A stretch of DNA of 64,000 bases, taken from assembly GCA_036489765.1 (NCBI GenBank), contig DASXFE010000060.1:1-64000 (forward strand). The letters run 5' to 3'. The translations under genes and the position numbers were made by a program. Positions within the stretch are counted from its first letter, which is position 1. Each line of letters begins with the position of its first letter. A model generated the notes under the pieces. It saw nothing but the letters and a program-made list of their open reading frames with translations. It had not been told where the DNA came from and did no database searches. Shown here piece by piece: positions 33,713 through 42,369 of the stretch. This stretch comes from DATARH01 sp036489765 (GTDB lineage Bacteria > Pseudomonadota > Alphaproteobacteria > ATCC43930 > CGMCC-115725).

Positions 33713-33821
33713 CCGCCGATTCCTCGATGCTTGGGCAAGATCATGCCGGGCTGGGCAGCAATGCTCAAGCGCCGGCGGTGATGCGATTTTCATCCAGCCC
33801 TTAACCTGAGACACTAAACCC

Positions 33822-35087
33822 ATGGCCGACGACAGCGCCGCGAGCGAACCCGCGACACCAGCCGCCGACGAGAGCGAGGCTGCTGCGCATTGGCAGCAGA
33901 CGCTGTGGGCCATGGTCGGCATCCAGTTCGTCATGACGATGGCGTTTTCGATGCTGACGCCGATCATGCCGCTGTTCCTCCCCGAGCTTGGCGTCGAGAG
34001 CCAGGGTGCGATCGATGTCTGGGCCGGGATCCTCTCTGGCGTCACCTCGTTCATCGCCGCCTTCGCCTCGCCGCTCTGGGGCCGCATCGCCGACCGGCGC
34101 GGGCGCAAATTGATGCTGGTGAGGTCGAGCCTCGCGATCGGGTTCTTCACCGCGCTGATGGGCGCGTCGGCGAATGTGTGGGAGTTTTTCGGGGCGCGGG
34201 CGCTGATGGGCGTCTTTGCCGGGTTCTCGTCGTCGGCGATCGCGCTCGTCGCGAGCCAGGTGCCCGAGGGGCGGCTTGGCTATTCGCTCGGCTGGCTCTC
34301 GACCGGGCAGCTTGTCGGCTCGCTCGTCGGCCCGATCATCGGCGGCGTCCTTGCCGATGTGACCGGCAGCTACCGCGTGCCGTTCTACATCACCGCGGCG
34401 ACGATCTTTGTCGCGCTCGGCCTCGTGTGGTTCGGCGTGCACGAGGAATTCACCCGACCCTCCGGCAGCGGGCGCAGCCGCTCGGTGGCGGCGGGCCTCA
34501 TCGCCCTGGTCCGGTCGCCGACGCTGCTCGCACTCTTTTTTGTGCTGCTTATGGCCCAGTTCGGCGTGCGCACGGTGCAGCCGATCATTACCCTCTACGT
34601 CAAGGAGATGGTCGGCGACCTCCCCAATGTCGCGACATTGGCCGGCATCGCCTTTTCGATTACCGGCGTCGCCAACGTCATCTCGGCGCCGTTTCTCGGC
34701 AACCGCAGCGACCAGCTCGGCTACAGGAAGGTGCTGCTGATCGCGCTGCTCGGCGCGACGCTGACGACCTTGCCGCAGGCCTTCACCCAGAATTACTGGG
34801 TCTTCACCGCCGAGCGTTTCGCGGTGGGCCTCTTCATCGGCGGTCTTTTGCCGGCCGCGAATGCCCTTGTCGGCCGCCTCGTCCCGCGCTCGGAGCGCGG
34901 GACGATCTACGGCATGACCTCGTCGGCGATGTTCATGGGAAATTCGCTGGGGCCGCTGCTCGGCGGCTTCCTCGCCGCCGGGCTCGGGCTGCGCTGGGTA
35001 TTCCTGATGACCGGCGCCGTCCTCGCCCTCAACCTCGTCTGGGTCTATCGCCGCGTGCCCGAATACACCGCCGCCGGCGAGGCCTGA
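33822..35087 (+). CDS. MFS transporter
   Basis: 421 residues with about 12 membrane segments after a 25-residue acidic, soluble N-terminus. The loop 2-3 signature is GRIADRRGRKLMLV and the repeat in loop 8-9 is FLGNRSDQLGYRKVLL. It is a proton-driven carrier of the drug/metabolite exporter type (similar to Bcr/multidrug members), so export is somewhat more likely than import. The sirtuin-like gene starts four bases after the stop and is probably co-transcribed. A divergent 109-base gap separates it from an LLM gene. Confidence 0.88.
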   Translation: MADDSAASEPATPAADESEAAAHWQQTLWAMVGIQFVMTMAFSMLTPIMPLFLPELGVESQGAIDVWAGILSGVTSFIAAFASPLWGRIADRRGRKLMLVRSSLAIGFFTALMGASANVWEFFGARALMGVFAGFSSSAIALVASQVPEGRLGYSLGWLSTGQLVGSLVGPIIGGVLADVTGSYRVPFYITAATIFVALGLVWFGVHEEFTRPSGSGRSRSVAAGLIALVRSPTLLALFFVLLMAQFGVRTVQPIITLYVKEMVGDLPNVATLAGIAFSITGVANVISAPFLGNRSDQLGYRKVLLIALLGATLTTLPQAFTQNYWVFTAERFAVGLFIGGLLPAANALVGRLVPRSERGTIYGMTSSAMFMGNSLGPLLGGFLAAGLGLRWVFLMTGAVLALNLVWVYRRVPEYTAAGEA

Positions 35088-35091
35088 GGCG

Positions 35092-35745
35092 ATGCTGGGA
35101 AAGCCGCCCCGCCTCGTGGTCTTCACCGGCCCCGGCTTGTCCCGCGACAGCGGCTTCGCCCCGTTCGATGCCGGAACGATGCCACCCGGGACGACCCTCG
35201 AAGACGTGGTGACGCGCGAGGGCTTCGAGCGGGACCCCGCCAAGGTCCGGACATTCTACAACCACCACCGCCGCGAATTGCTCGGACGCGCCAAGCCCAA
35301 CACCGCCCACGACGCACTTGCCGTCCTGTCGCTGGCCAAAAGGGACAAGACGCTGATCGTCACCCGCAACATCGACGACCTCCACGAACGCGCCGGCAGC
35401 GACATGGTGCTCCACACCCATGGCGAGCTCTTGAAGGCCCGCTGCACGATCTGCACCCGCGTCAGCGACCGCCTCGACGACATCGCCCCCGACAGCGAGT
35501 GCCCGATCTGCGGCAACACCGGCCACCTCCGCCCCCACATCGTCTGGGTCGGCGAGGAACCACAGCACATCCCGCTGATCTTTGAGGCCTTGGCAAACTG
35601 CTCGACGTTTGTCGCGATCAGCGCCGCCGGCGGCAGCGAACCCGCCCGCAGCTTCCTCGCAGAAGCCCGGCGCGCGGCCGCGAAGACGATCGAACTCGCC
35701 CCCGAGGCCGTGCTCGAATGGGTCAAGGCCGTCATCGCCGGCTGA
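35092..35745 (+). CDS. CobB-like sirtuin with altered NAD-binding motifs
   Basis: 217 residues, shorter than E. coli CobB's core of about 235-240. Clear family marks: NIDDLHERAG, LHTHGELLKARC with catalytic His110, zinc pairs CTIC (118/121) and CPIC (137/140), and RPHIVWVGE. But several NAD-site motifs differ: the usual GAG-x-S-x-x-SG is GPGLSRDSG; the following FR is FD; the usual QN-I-D is RN-I-D; and the GTS motif reads ISAAGG. The C-terminus that normally closes the pocket is shortened (ELAPEAVLEWVK). It may bind a different ligand or be inactive as a deacylase. It overlaps the end of the MFS transcript unit. Confidence 0.82.
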   Translation: MLGKPPRLVVFTGPGLSRDSGFAPFDAGTMPPGTTLEDVVTREGFERDPAKVRTFYNHHRRELLGRAKPNTAHDALAVLSLAKRDKTLIVTRNIDDLHERAGSDMVLHTHGELLKARCTICTRVSDRLDDIAPDSECPICGNTGHLRPHIVWVGEEPQHIPLIFEALANCSTFVAISAAGGSEPARSFLAEARRAAAKTIELAPEAVLEWVKAVIAG

Positions 35746-35751
35746 CCAGCA

Positions 35752-35811
35752 GCGCGGGCGTCCCGCCCGCAACCCACAAAAATTGCGGGCGGGCCCCCCG
35801 CGCTCCTTTGC
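35752..35811. repeat. Repeat family A palindrome
   Basis: GCGCGGGCGTCCCGCCCGCAA (35752-35772) pairs imperfectly with 35783-35811 and ends in CGCTCCTTTGC. Its right end touches the stop codon of the GMC gene (35812), exactly as the copy at 40494-40558 touches the stop of the third GMC gene. Confidence 0.75.
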
Positions 35812-37428
35812 CTACGCCGCGAGCCGCTCGCGCGCCGCCGCCTTGATCATCGTCGCGCCCTTTTCGGCGATCATGATGGTCGGCGCATTGGTATTGGTCG
35901 AGCTGACGGCGGGCATCACCGAGGCGTCGATGACGCGCAGCCCCTCGAGCCCGTGCACGCGGAGTTCGTCGTCGACGACCGACATCGCATGGTTGCCCAT
36001 CATACAGGAACAGCTCGCGTGATAGACGGTCGAGCCGGTCTGGCGGGCGTAGTCGAGCAGCTCGGCGTCGGTTTGCACGTCGGGGCCGGGGACGTTCTCG
36101 CCGATGATGTATTTCGCGATCGCCGGCGCCGCGAAGAGCTTTCGCAAGAACTTGAGCCCGCCGACGATCGCGCGCTGGTCGGTGTCCTCCGCGAGGTAGC
36201 GCGGGTTGATCGCCGGCTGGTCGTGCGGGTCGGGGGTGCGGATGTTGACGTACCCGCGCGACAGCGGCCGCATCTGCCACGGCCCTCCGGTGATGCCGGG
36301 GCGCTCGTCGAAGCGGCGGACGAGCCCCGGCTTGTAGCTCGCCGGGGCAAAGACGCATTGCACGTCCGGCGTCGCGGACTCAGGCAGCACCTTGACCGAG
36401 GCCGCGCAGAGCGACGCGCCGAACGTCAGGAGCCCCTTCCCTTGCGTGAAATAGCGCAGCACCTCGGCCGCGAACCCGACCCCGCGGACCCGCGAGTTCA
36501 GCGTCTCGATGTCCTTCACGAGGCACGACATGCGGGCGATGTAATGGTCCTGGAAATTCTGCCCGACCCCGGCGAGCGCGTGGTGCACCGGGATGCCGGC
36601 CTTGCCGAGAACCTCCGGCGCGCCGACCCCCGATAGCTGCAACAAGTGGGGCGAACCGACTGCGCCGGCCGACAGGATCACCTCGCGCGTCGCATCGGCG
36701 CGTTCCGGCCTGCTCTGCCGCGAAAACTCCACGCCGACCGCGCGCTTGCCATCAAAGATCACGCGATGCACCAGCGCCTTGGTGATGATCTGCAAGTTGG
36801 GCCGCTTTTTCGCCGGCTTGAGGTAGGTCTGCGCCGCGCTCGCCCGGCGGCGGCCGCCGCGGGTCTGCTGGCACCAGCCGATCGTGTCGCCGCTACCCAG
36901 CGGCCAATTGTTGACGTCGGCCCGGTATTCGACGCCGATCTCCTGCGCCGCATCGATGATCGCCTGGCACGCGGCCGGCCGCTCGGTCATCGGCGAGGTC
37001 GTTAGATGGCCGCCCCGCCCGTGGATCTCGGCCTCGTCGCCGGTCCAGCGCTCGGCCTGCTTGAAATAAGGCAGCACCGAGTCCCAGTCCCAGCCGCGAT
37101 TGCCGAGCTGTGCCCAGTGCTCGTAATCCTCAGGCTGGCTGCGGATGTAGATGAGCCCGTTGATCGACGAGGACCCGCCGAGAACCCGCCCGCGCGGATA
37201 GGTGATGGCCCGCCCGTTCGTCCCCGGATCGGCCTCGGCCTTGAACCCCCAGGTGAGCTGCTTGTGCTCGAGGAGCTTCATGTACCCGGCAGGGACATGG
37301 ATGAACGGATGCCAATCACGCCCGCCCGCCTCGATTAGCACGACCTTCACCGACGGGTCCTCGGTGAGGCGGCTGGCGAGAACGCATCCCGCGGAACCAG
37401 CGCCGACGATCACGTAATCTGCTTGCAT
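35812..37428 (-). CDS. GMC oxidoreductase, choline-dehydrogenase-like, paralogue 1
   Basis: 538 residues. FAD motif YVIVGAGSAGCVLASRL at residues 4-20; LIEAGGRDWHP; GGSSSINGLIYIRSQPEDYEHWAQLGN is the second FAD contact; VILSAGAVGSPHLLQLSGVG is the GMC signature 2. The substrate end reads STVYHASCSCMMGNH and VIDASVMPAVSSTNTNAPTIMIAEK. The usual HPVGTCRMG is changed to HASCSCMMG, as in the two sister proteins. It oxidises an alcohol with FAD; choline itself is not certain. The ATG at 37428 is followed at once by the FAD motif. Two more paralogues follow upstream on the same strand. Confidence 0.9.
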   Translation of the reverse strand: MQADYVIVGAGSAGCVLASRLTEDPSVKVVLIEAGGRDWHPFIHVPAGYMKLLEHKQLTWGFKAEADPGTNGRAITYPRGRVLGGSSSINGLIYIRSQPEDYEHWAQLGNRGWDWDSVLPYFKQAERWTGDEAEIHGRGGHLTTSPMTERPAACQAIIDAAQEIGVEYRADVNNWPLGSGDTIGWCQQTRGGRRRASAAQTYLKPAKKRPNLQIITKALVHRVIFDGKRAVGVEFSRQSRPERADATREVILSAGAVGSPHLLQLSGVGAPEVLGKAGIPVHHALAGVGQNFQDHYIARMSCLVKDIETLNSRVRGVGFAAEVLRYFTQGKGLLTFGASLCAASVKVLPESATPDVQCVFAPASYKPGLVRRFDERPGITGGPWQMRPLSRGYVNIRTPDPHDQPAINPRYLAEDTDQRAIVGGLKFLRKLFAAPAIAKYIIGENVPGPDVQTDAELLDYARQTGSTVYHASCSCMMGNHAMSVVDDELRVHGLEGLRVIDASVMPAVSSTNTNAPTIMIAEKGATMIKAAARERLAA

Positions 37429-37459
37429 CTTCTGTTCGCTCCCCAAGCCCCCATCCCGA

Positions 37460-37545
37460 CCTTCCCCCGCTTGCGGGGGAAGGGGCTCATTGTGCAGCTT
37501 GCCAAGTCTTTTCCCTCCCCCCGCAAGCGGGAGGGTGAGGGGTGG
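37460..37545. repeat. Repeat family E, two hairpins
   Basis: CCTTCCCCCGC (37460-37470) pairs perfectly with 37473-37483 across two bases. A second CCCTCCCCCCGC / GCGGGAGGG hairpin follows at about 37513-37535. They fill the 122-base gap between GMC paralogues 1 and 2 and could uncouple their expression. Confidence 0.7.
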
Positions 37546-37550
37546 GGGCT

Positions 37551-39164
37551 TTACGCCGCCAACCGCTCCTTGGCGCTTGCCCGGATCATCGCGGCGCCCT
37601 TCTCCGCGATCATGATCGTCGGCGCGTTGGTGTTGGTCGAGGTCACCGCCGGCATGACCGAGGCGTCGATGACGCGGATGCCTTCGAGCCCGTGCACCCT
37701 GAGGTGGTCGTCGACGACGGCCATCGGGTCCTGGCCCATCTTGCAGGTGCAGGTCGCGTGGAACACGGTCGAGCCGGTCTCGCGCGCGTAGTGCAACAGC
37801 TCGTCGTCGCTCGCGACGCCGGCGCCCGGCAGCATCTCGCCGACGAAATAGGGTGCCAGCGCCGGGGCTTGGAAGAGCTGCCGCGCCGCGCGCAATCCGC
37901 CGATTGCCGCGCGCCGGTCGGTGTCGTGCGAGAGGTAGCGCGGGTTGATCGCCGGCGCGTCGTGCGGGTCACTCGTCTTTGCCTCGACATACCCCGTGGA
38001 GAGCGGCCGCATCTGCCACATCCCGCCGGTCATTCCCGGCCGGTCGTCGAGCCGGCGGACCGGCCCAGGGGCAAAGCTCGCGTTGGCGAAGAGGATCTGC
38101 ACGTCGGGCGTCGCCGATTCCGGCAGCACCTTGACCGAGGCGCACACCAGCGAGGCCGCATAGGTCAACAGGCCCTGCCCGGCAAAGACGTAGCGCATCA
38201 ATTCGCCGACAAACGGCATGCCGCGCGACTTCTCGTTGGCGGTGCCGATGTCCTTCACCTCGGCGGTGACGCGAGCGAGGAAATGGTCCTGCAGGTTCTT
38301 GCCGACCCCCGGCAGCGCGTGGTTGACCGCGACGCCGATCTTGCCGAGATGCGCCGGGTCGCCGATCCCCGACAGCTGCAGGAGATGCGGCGAGCCGATC
38401 GACCCGCCGGACAGGATGATCTCGCGCAGCGCCTCGACCCGCTCGGTGACGCCGCCGCGCGAGAACTCGACCGCCGTCGCCCGCTTGCCGTCGAGCACGA
38501 CGCGATGGACGAGCGCGCCGGTGATGACCGACAGGTTTTTCCGCCTCAGCGCCGGGCGCAGAAACGTCCGTGCGGCGCTCTGCCGGCGGCGGCCGCGGCG
38601 GGTCTGCTGGACCCAGCCGATATTCGGCGGCGCATTCGGCGGCAGGTGGTTGACGTCCTCGTGGTACTCGAGCCCGACCTCGGTCCCGGCCTCGATGATC
38701 TTGTGGCAGAGCGCGGGCTTGTCGGAGGTACGTGAGGTCAGGAGCGGCCCCTCGCGCCCGTGGAAATCGTCGGCGCCGCCTTCCCAGCTTTCGGCGTGCT
38801 TGAAATACGGCAGCACCGAATCCCAGTCCCAGCCGCGATTGCCGAGCTGGGCCCAATGGTCGAAATCCTCGGGCTGGCCGCGGACGTAGATCATGCCGTT
38901 GATCGAGCTCGACCCGCCGAGCACCTTGCCGCGCGGGTAAAGGATCGAGCGGCCGTTGACCCCCTCGTCGGGCTCGGCATGAAAGCCCCAGGTCAGCGTC
39001 TTGTGGTCGAGGAGCTTGATATACCCGGCCGGCACGTGAATGAGCGGGTTCCAGTCGCGCCCGCCGGCTTCGAGCAGCACCACGCGCGACCCATCCTCGC
39101 TCAACCGATTGGCCAGCACGCACCCCGCCGACCCGGCGCCGACGATCACATAATCCGCCTGCAT
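37551..39164 (-). CDS. GMC oxidoreductase, choline-dehydrogenase-like, paralogue 2
   Basis: 537 residues. YVIVGAGSAGCVLANRL, LLEAGGRDWNPLIHVPAGY, GGSSSINGMIYVRGQPEDFDHWAQLGN and IILSGGSIGSPHLLQLSGIG give the FAD fold and GMC signature 2. The active end is STVFHATCTCKMGQDP and VIDASVMPAVTSTNTNAPT. It aligns end to end with the paralogues at 35812 and 40561, sharing the CTC in place of the usual GTC. The ATG at 39164 is used directly ahead of the FAD motif. It is divergent from the aminotransferase gene at 39313. Confidence 0.9.
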   Translation of the reverse strand: MQADYVIVGAGSAGCVLANRLSEDGSRVVLLEAGGRDWNPLIHVPAGYIKLLDHKTLTWGFHAEPDEGVNGRSILYPRGKVLGGSSSINGMIYVRGQPEDFDHWAQLGNRGWDWDSVLPYFKHAESWEGGADDFHGREGPLLTSRTSDKPALCHKIIEAGTEVGLEYHEDVNHLPPNAPPNIGWVQQTRRGRRRQSAARTFLRPALRRKNLSVITGALVHRVVLDGKRATAVEFSRGGVTERVEALREIILSGGSIGSPHLLQLSGIGDPAHLGKIGVAVNHALPGVGKNLQDHFLARVTAEVKDIGTANEKSRGMPFVGELMRYVFAGQGLLTYAASLVCASVKVLPESATPDVQILFANASFAPGPVRRLDDRPGMTGGMWQMRPLSTGYVEAKTSDPHDAPAINPRYLSHDTDRRAAIGGLRAARQLFQAPALAPYFVGEMLPGAGVASDDELLHYARETGSTVFHATCTCKMGQDPMAVVDDHLRVHGLEGIRVIDASVMPAVTSTNTNAPTIMIAEKGAAMIRASAKERLAA

Positions 39165-39312
39165 GTCGCCCCTCCCCTACGCCCCGCCACAACCCCTCAC
39201 CCGTCTCGCTTCGCTCGCCCGGCACACCGGGGATCGGCCGGTGAGGGCTGTGACCGCTGCCCGACTGTCGATACTCTACCGCACTCACCCGCCGATGCGA
39301 GTCGCCGACGCC

Positions 39313-40497
39313 ATGCAATATTCCGCACTGACCGAACGGGTCGCCGGGCGCGGCGCCGGCGCGTGGGAGATCCACCGGCAAGCGTTGCTGCTGCGCGAGC
39401 ACGGCCACGACGTCATCTCGCTGACCGTCGGCGACCCCGACCAGGACCCGCCGGCGCCGCTGATCGACGCGACGATCGCCGCGCTCCGCGCGCACCGCAC
39501 CGGCTACGCCCGGATGATCGGCGCCGAGCCCTTGCGTGAGGCGATCGCCGCCCGTCATCAGCGCCGCACCGGCGAAGCCTGCACCGCCGACAACGTAACC
39601 GTCGCGCCCGGCGCGCAAGGCGGGCTCTACTGCGCGCTCCAATGCATCGCCGGCACAGGCGACGAGGTCATCGTGCCCGAGCCGGTCTACGCGACCTACG
39701 AGGCGGTGATCGGCGCGGCGGGCGCGACGATGGTGACCGTGCCGCTCGTCCCCGAACTCGGCTTCCACCCCGACCTCGATGCGCTCGCTGCCGCGATTAC
39801 GCCGCGCACCCGAGTCATCTGGATCAACAGCCCGCACAATCCGACCGGCGCCGTCTTCACCCGGGCCGAGATCGAGGCGATCGCCGAATTATGCCGCTGC
39901 CACGATCTGTGGCTCGTCTCGGACGAGGTCTACGAAGACCTCGCCTTCGCCCGCCCGCATGTCAGCGCGTGGTCGCTGCCGGGCGTGCAGGACCGTACGA
40001 TCGTCGTCTCCAGCCTGTCGAAATCGCACGCGGTCCCCGGCTTCCGCTTCGGCTGGATCGTCGGCCCGCCGGCCTTGCAGGGCCACCTGTTCAACCTGCT
40101 CCTGTGCATGACCTATGGCAGCCCCGGCTTTATCCAGGCCGGCGCCCTCGCCGCCTTCGAGCGCGAGTTGCCCGAGATCGCACGCTACGCCGCCGAATAC
40201 CGCGCTCGCGGCGCTCTCCTATCGGGGAGGCTCACCGACGCCCCGGACTGCCGCGTCGTGCCCCCCGAAGGTGGGATGTTCGTCCTCCTCGACATCCGCC
40301 CAACCGGCCTCTCCGCTTACGATTTCGCCCTCGCGCTCCTCGAGCAGGAACACGTCGCGATCCTCCCCTGCGACGGCTTCGGCCCCAGCGCCGCCGGCCA
40401 CCTCCGCATCGCGCTGTGCGCGCCGGAAGAACGGCTGGCGGAGGTGGGAGAGCGCATCGTGAGATTCGCGCAGAGGTTGGCCCAGCGGCCCCGATAG
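39313..40497 (+). CDS. PLP-dependent aminotransferase, AruH-like
   Basis: 394 residues, class I/II aminotransferase. The sequence follows arginine-pyruvate aminotransferase AruH of Pseudomonas closely: YSALTERVAGRGAGAWEIH start, LTVGDPDQDPPAP, INSPHNPTGAVF, LVSDEVYEDL, the PLP-lysine segment SSLSKSHAVPGFRFGWIVGP, and GGMFVLLDIRPTGLSAYDFA. It would transfer an amino group from arginine or a similar amino acid to a keto acid. I chose the ATG at 39313 because it aligns with the AruH start; 39295 is an alternative. It sits alone on the plus strand between GMC genes. Confidence 0.85.
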   Translation: MQYSALTERVAGRGAGAWEIHRQALLLREHGHDVISLTVGDPDQDPPAPLIDATIAALRAHRTGYARMIGAEPLREAIAARHQRRTGEACTADNVTVAPGAQGGLYCALQCIAGTGDEVIVPEPVYATYEAVIGAAGATMVTVPLVPELGFHPDLDALAAAITPRTRVIWINSPHNPTGAVFTRAEIEAIAELCRCHDLWLVSDEVYEDLAFARPHVSAWSLPGVQDRTIVVSSLSKSHAVPGFRFGWIVGPPALQGHLFNLLLCMTYGSPGFIQAGALAAFERELPEIARYAAEYRARGALLSGRLTDAPDCRVVPPEGGMFVLLDIRPTGLSAYDFALALLEQEHVAILPCDGFGPSAAGHLRIALCAPEERLAEVGERIVRFAQRLAQRPR

Positions 40498-40558
40498 GAG
40501 CGCGGGCGTCCCGCTCGCATCCGAACAAAGATTGCGGGCGGGACGCCCGCGCTCCTAT
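40494..40558. repeat. Repeat family A palindrome
   Basis: Arms 40494-40519 and 40533-40558 pair almost perfectly (26 bp, core GCGCGGGCGTCCCGC, one mismatch) across 13 bases. It lies between the convergent stops of the aminotransferase and the third GMC gene and overlaps the aminotransferase stop itself, so it may act as a two-way terminator. Confidence 0.8.
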
Positions 40559-40560
40559 GC

Positions 40561-42177
40561 CTACGCCGCCAACCTTTCCCGGGCCGCCGCCTTGATCATC
40601 GCCGCGCCCTTCTCCGCGATCATGATCGTCGGGGCGTTGGTGTTGGTCGAGGTCACCGCCGGCATCACCGAGGCGTCGATGACGCGGATCCCTTCGAGCC
40701 CGTGCACCCGAAGCTGGTCGTCGACGACGCAGTTGGGGCTCGGCCCCATCATGCAGGTGCACGTCGCGTGATAGACCGTGTTGCCGTTGGCCCGCGCGTA
40801 ATCGAGGATCTCCGCGTCGCTTTGCACCGCCATCCCGGGCAATTTCTCGTCGCCGACGTATTTTTGCAGGGCCGGCGCGGCGAAGATCTTGCGGACCATG
40901 CGGATGCCGCCGACGACGGCGCGCCGGTCGGTATCCTCGGAGAGATAGCGCGGGTTGATCGCCGGCTGGTCTTCCGGGCGGTTGGTCCGGGCCCGGACGT
41001 AGCCGCGCGATACCGGCCGCATCTGCCACATCCCGCCGGTAAGGCCGGGCTCCCTTTCGAGCTTGCCGACCTGGCCGCCCTCGAAGCTGCCCGGCGCGAA
41101 CGAGCACTGGATGTCCGGCGTCGCCGACTCGTCGAGCACCTTGACCGAGGCGGCGCAGAGCGAGGCGCTGTAGGTCAGCATCCCCTTTCCCGACACCAGG
41201 TACTTGATCACCTCGCCGACCAGGGGCAGCCCGCGCGACTTTTCGTTCGCGGTGGCGATGCCGTGGACCGGGTAGCAGAGCCGCACGACGTAGTGGTCCT
41301 GCATGTTGGCGCCGACGCCAGGCAGCGCATGCACGACCGGGACGCCGATCTCCTGCAGGTGCGCCGGGTCGCCGACGCCCGATAGCTGGAGCAGATGCGG
41401 CGAGTTGACGGCGCCCGCGGAGAGCAGGATCTCGCGGTCCGCCTCGGCCCGCTCGGTCTTGCCGCCGCGGGTCAATTCGACCGCGACCGCTCGCCTCCCT
41501 TCGAACACGATCCGCCGCACCATCGCCTTGGTGACGAGCTGGAGGTTCGGGCGGTTCAGCACGGGCTTCAGGTAGGTGCGCGCCGTGCTCGCACGGGTGC
41601 GGCCGCCGCGCGTCTGCTGGCACCAGCCGATGCAGTCGGTGTGGCTGCGCGCGAGATCGTTGACGTCGGCCTTGTATTCGAGCCCGATCTGTTTGCCGGC
41701 CTCGATCACCGCCTCGCAGATCGGCGGGCGCTCCATCTGCGAGGTGAAGAGCGGCCCCTGGCGCCCGCGCACCTCGCCGCCCTCCTCGCCCGACCACTGC
41801 TCGGCCTGCTTGAAATACGGCAGCACGCCGTCCCAGTCCCAGCCGCGATTGCCGAGCTGCGACCAGTGGTCGTAATCCTCGGGTTGCCCGCGGATATAGA
41901 TGAGCCCGTTGATCGACGACGACCCGCCGATGACGCGCCCGCGCGGATAGAGGATCGCACGGCCCGCCGTGCCGGGATCAGGCTCGGCGTGGTAATTCCA
42001 CGTCAGCGTCTTGTGGTCGAGCATCTTCATAAAGCCGGCGGGGATGTGGATGAGCGGGTTCCAGTCCTTGCCGCCCGCCTCGATCAACAGCACCTTGACG
42101 CTCGGGTCCTCGCTAAGCCGCCGCGCCAGGACGCAACCGGCCGAGCCGGCGCCGACAATCACATAATCCGCCTTCAT
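40561..42177 (-). CDS. GMC oxidoreductase, choline-dehydrogenase-like, paralogue 3
   Basis: 538 residues. YVIVGAGSAGCVLARRL, LIEAGGKDWNPLIHIPAGF, GGSSSINGLIYIRGQPEDYDHWSQLGN and ILLSAGAVNSPHLLQLSGVG define the FAD-dependent GMC fold; the active end is NTVYHATCTCMMGPSP and VIDASVMPAVTSTNTNAPT. GGGAGGAA precedes the ATG at 42177. The three paralogues are about the same length and share unusual CTC/CSC active-end motifs, so they derive from local duplication, with the aminotransferase gene between paralogues 2 and 3. Confidence 0.9.
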   Translation of the reverse strand: MKADYVIVGAGSAGCVLARRLSEDPSVKVLLIEAGGKDWNPLIHIPAGFMKMLDHKTLTWNYHAEPDPGTAGRAILYPRGRVIGGSSSINGLIYIRGQPEDYDHWSQLGNRGWDWDGVLPYFKQAEQWSGEEGGEVRGRQGPLFTSQMERPPICEAVIEAGKQIGLEYKADVNDLARSHTDCIGWCQQTRGGRTRASTARTYLKPVLNRPNLQLVTKAMVRRIVFEGRRAVAVELTRGGKTERAEADREILLSAGAVNSPHLLQLSGVGDPAHLQEIGVPVVHALPGVGANMQDHYVVRLCYPVHGIATANEKSRGLPLVGEVIKYLVSGKGMLTYSASLCAASVKVLDESATPDIQCSFAPGSFEGGQVGKLEREPGLTGGMWQMRPVSRGYVRARTNRPEDQPAINPRYLSEDTDRRAVVGGIRMVRKIFAAPALQKYVGDEKLPGMAVQSDAEILDYARANGNTVYHATCTCMMGPSPNCVVDDQLRVHGLEGIRVIDASVMPAVTSTNTNAPTIMIAEKGAAMIKAAARERLAA

Positions 42178-42200
42178 CACGTTCCTCCCGCTCGCCACGC

Positions 42201-42292
42201 CGTCATTGCGATGAGCCGAGGGCGACGCGGCAATCCCCTCCAGGTACGCGCTCGGCGGGGATTGCCGCGGCGCTGCGCGCCCCGCAATGACA
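42201..42292. repeat. Repeat family B palindrome
   Basis: A CGTCATTGCGATGAGCC left arm (from 42201) and a right arm ending CCCGCAATGAC (to 42292) form a long imperfect palindrome between divergent genes (GMC 3 and MOSC). It matches the copies at 28699 and 61998 in its outer ends. Confidence 0.7.
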
Positions 42293-42369
42293 ACCTACTC
42301 TAACGCCTCGTGGCGGGATGAAAATCGCCTTCTTCCTCACTACCTCTATGCGTGATCGAGGAGCCCCGC

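Noticed and set aside
35092..35745. SIR2 antiphage effector
   Set aside because: The protein is a zinc-containing CobB-type sirtuin beside an MFS carrier, without TIR, Argonaute, HerA or other usual defence partners.
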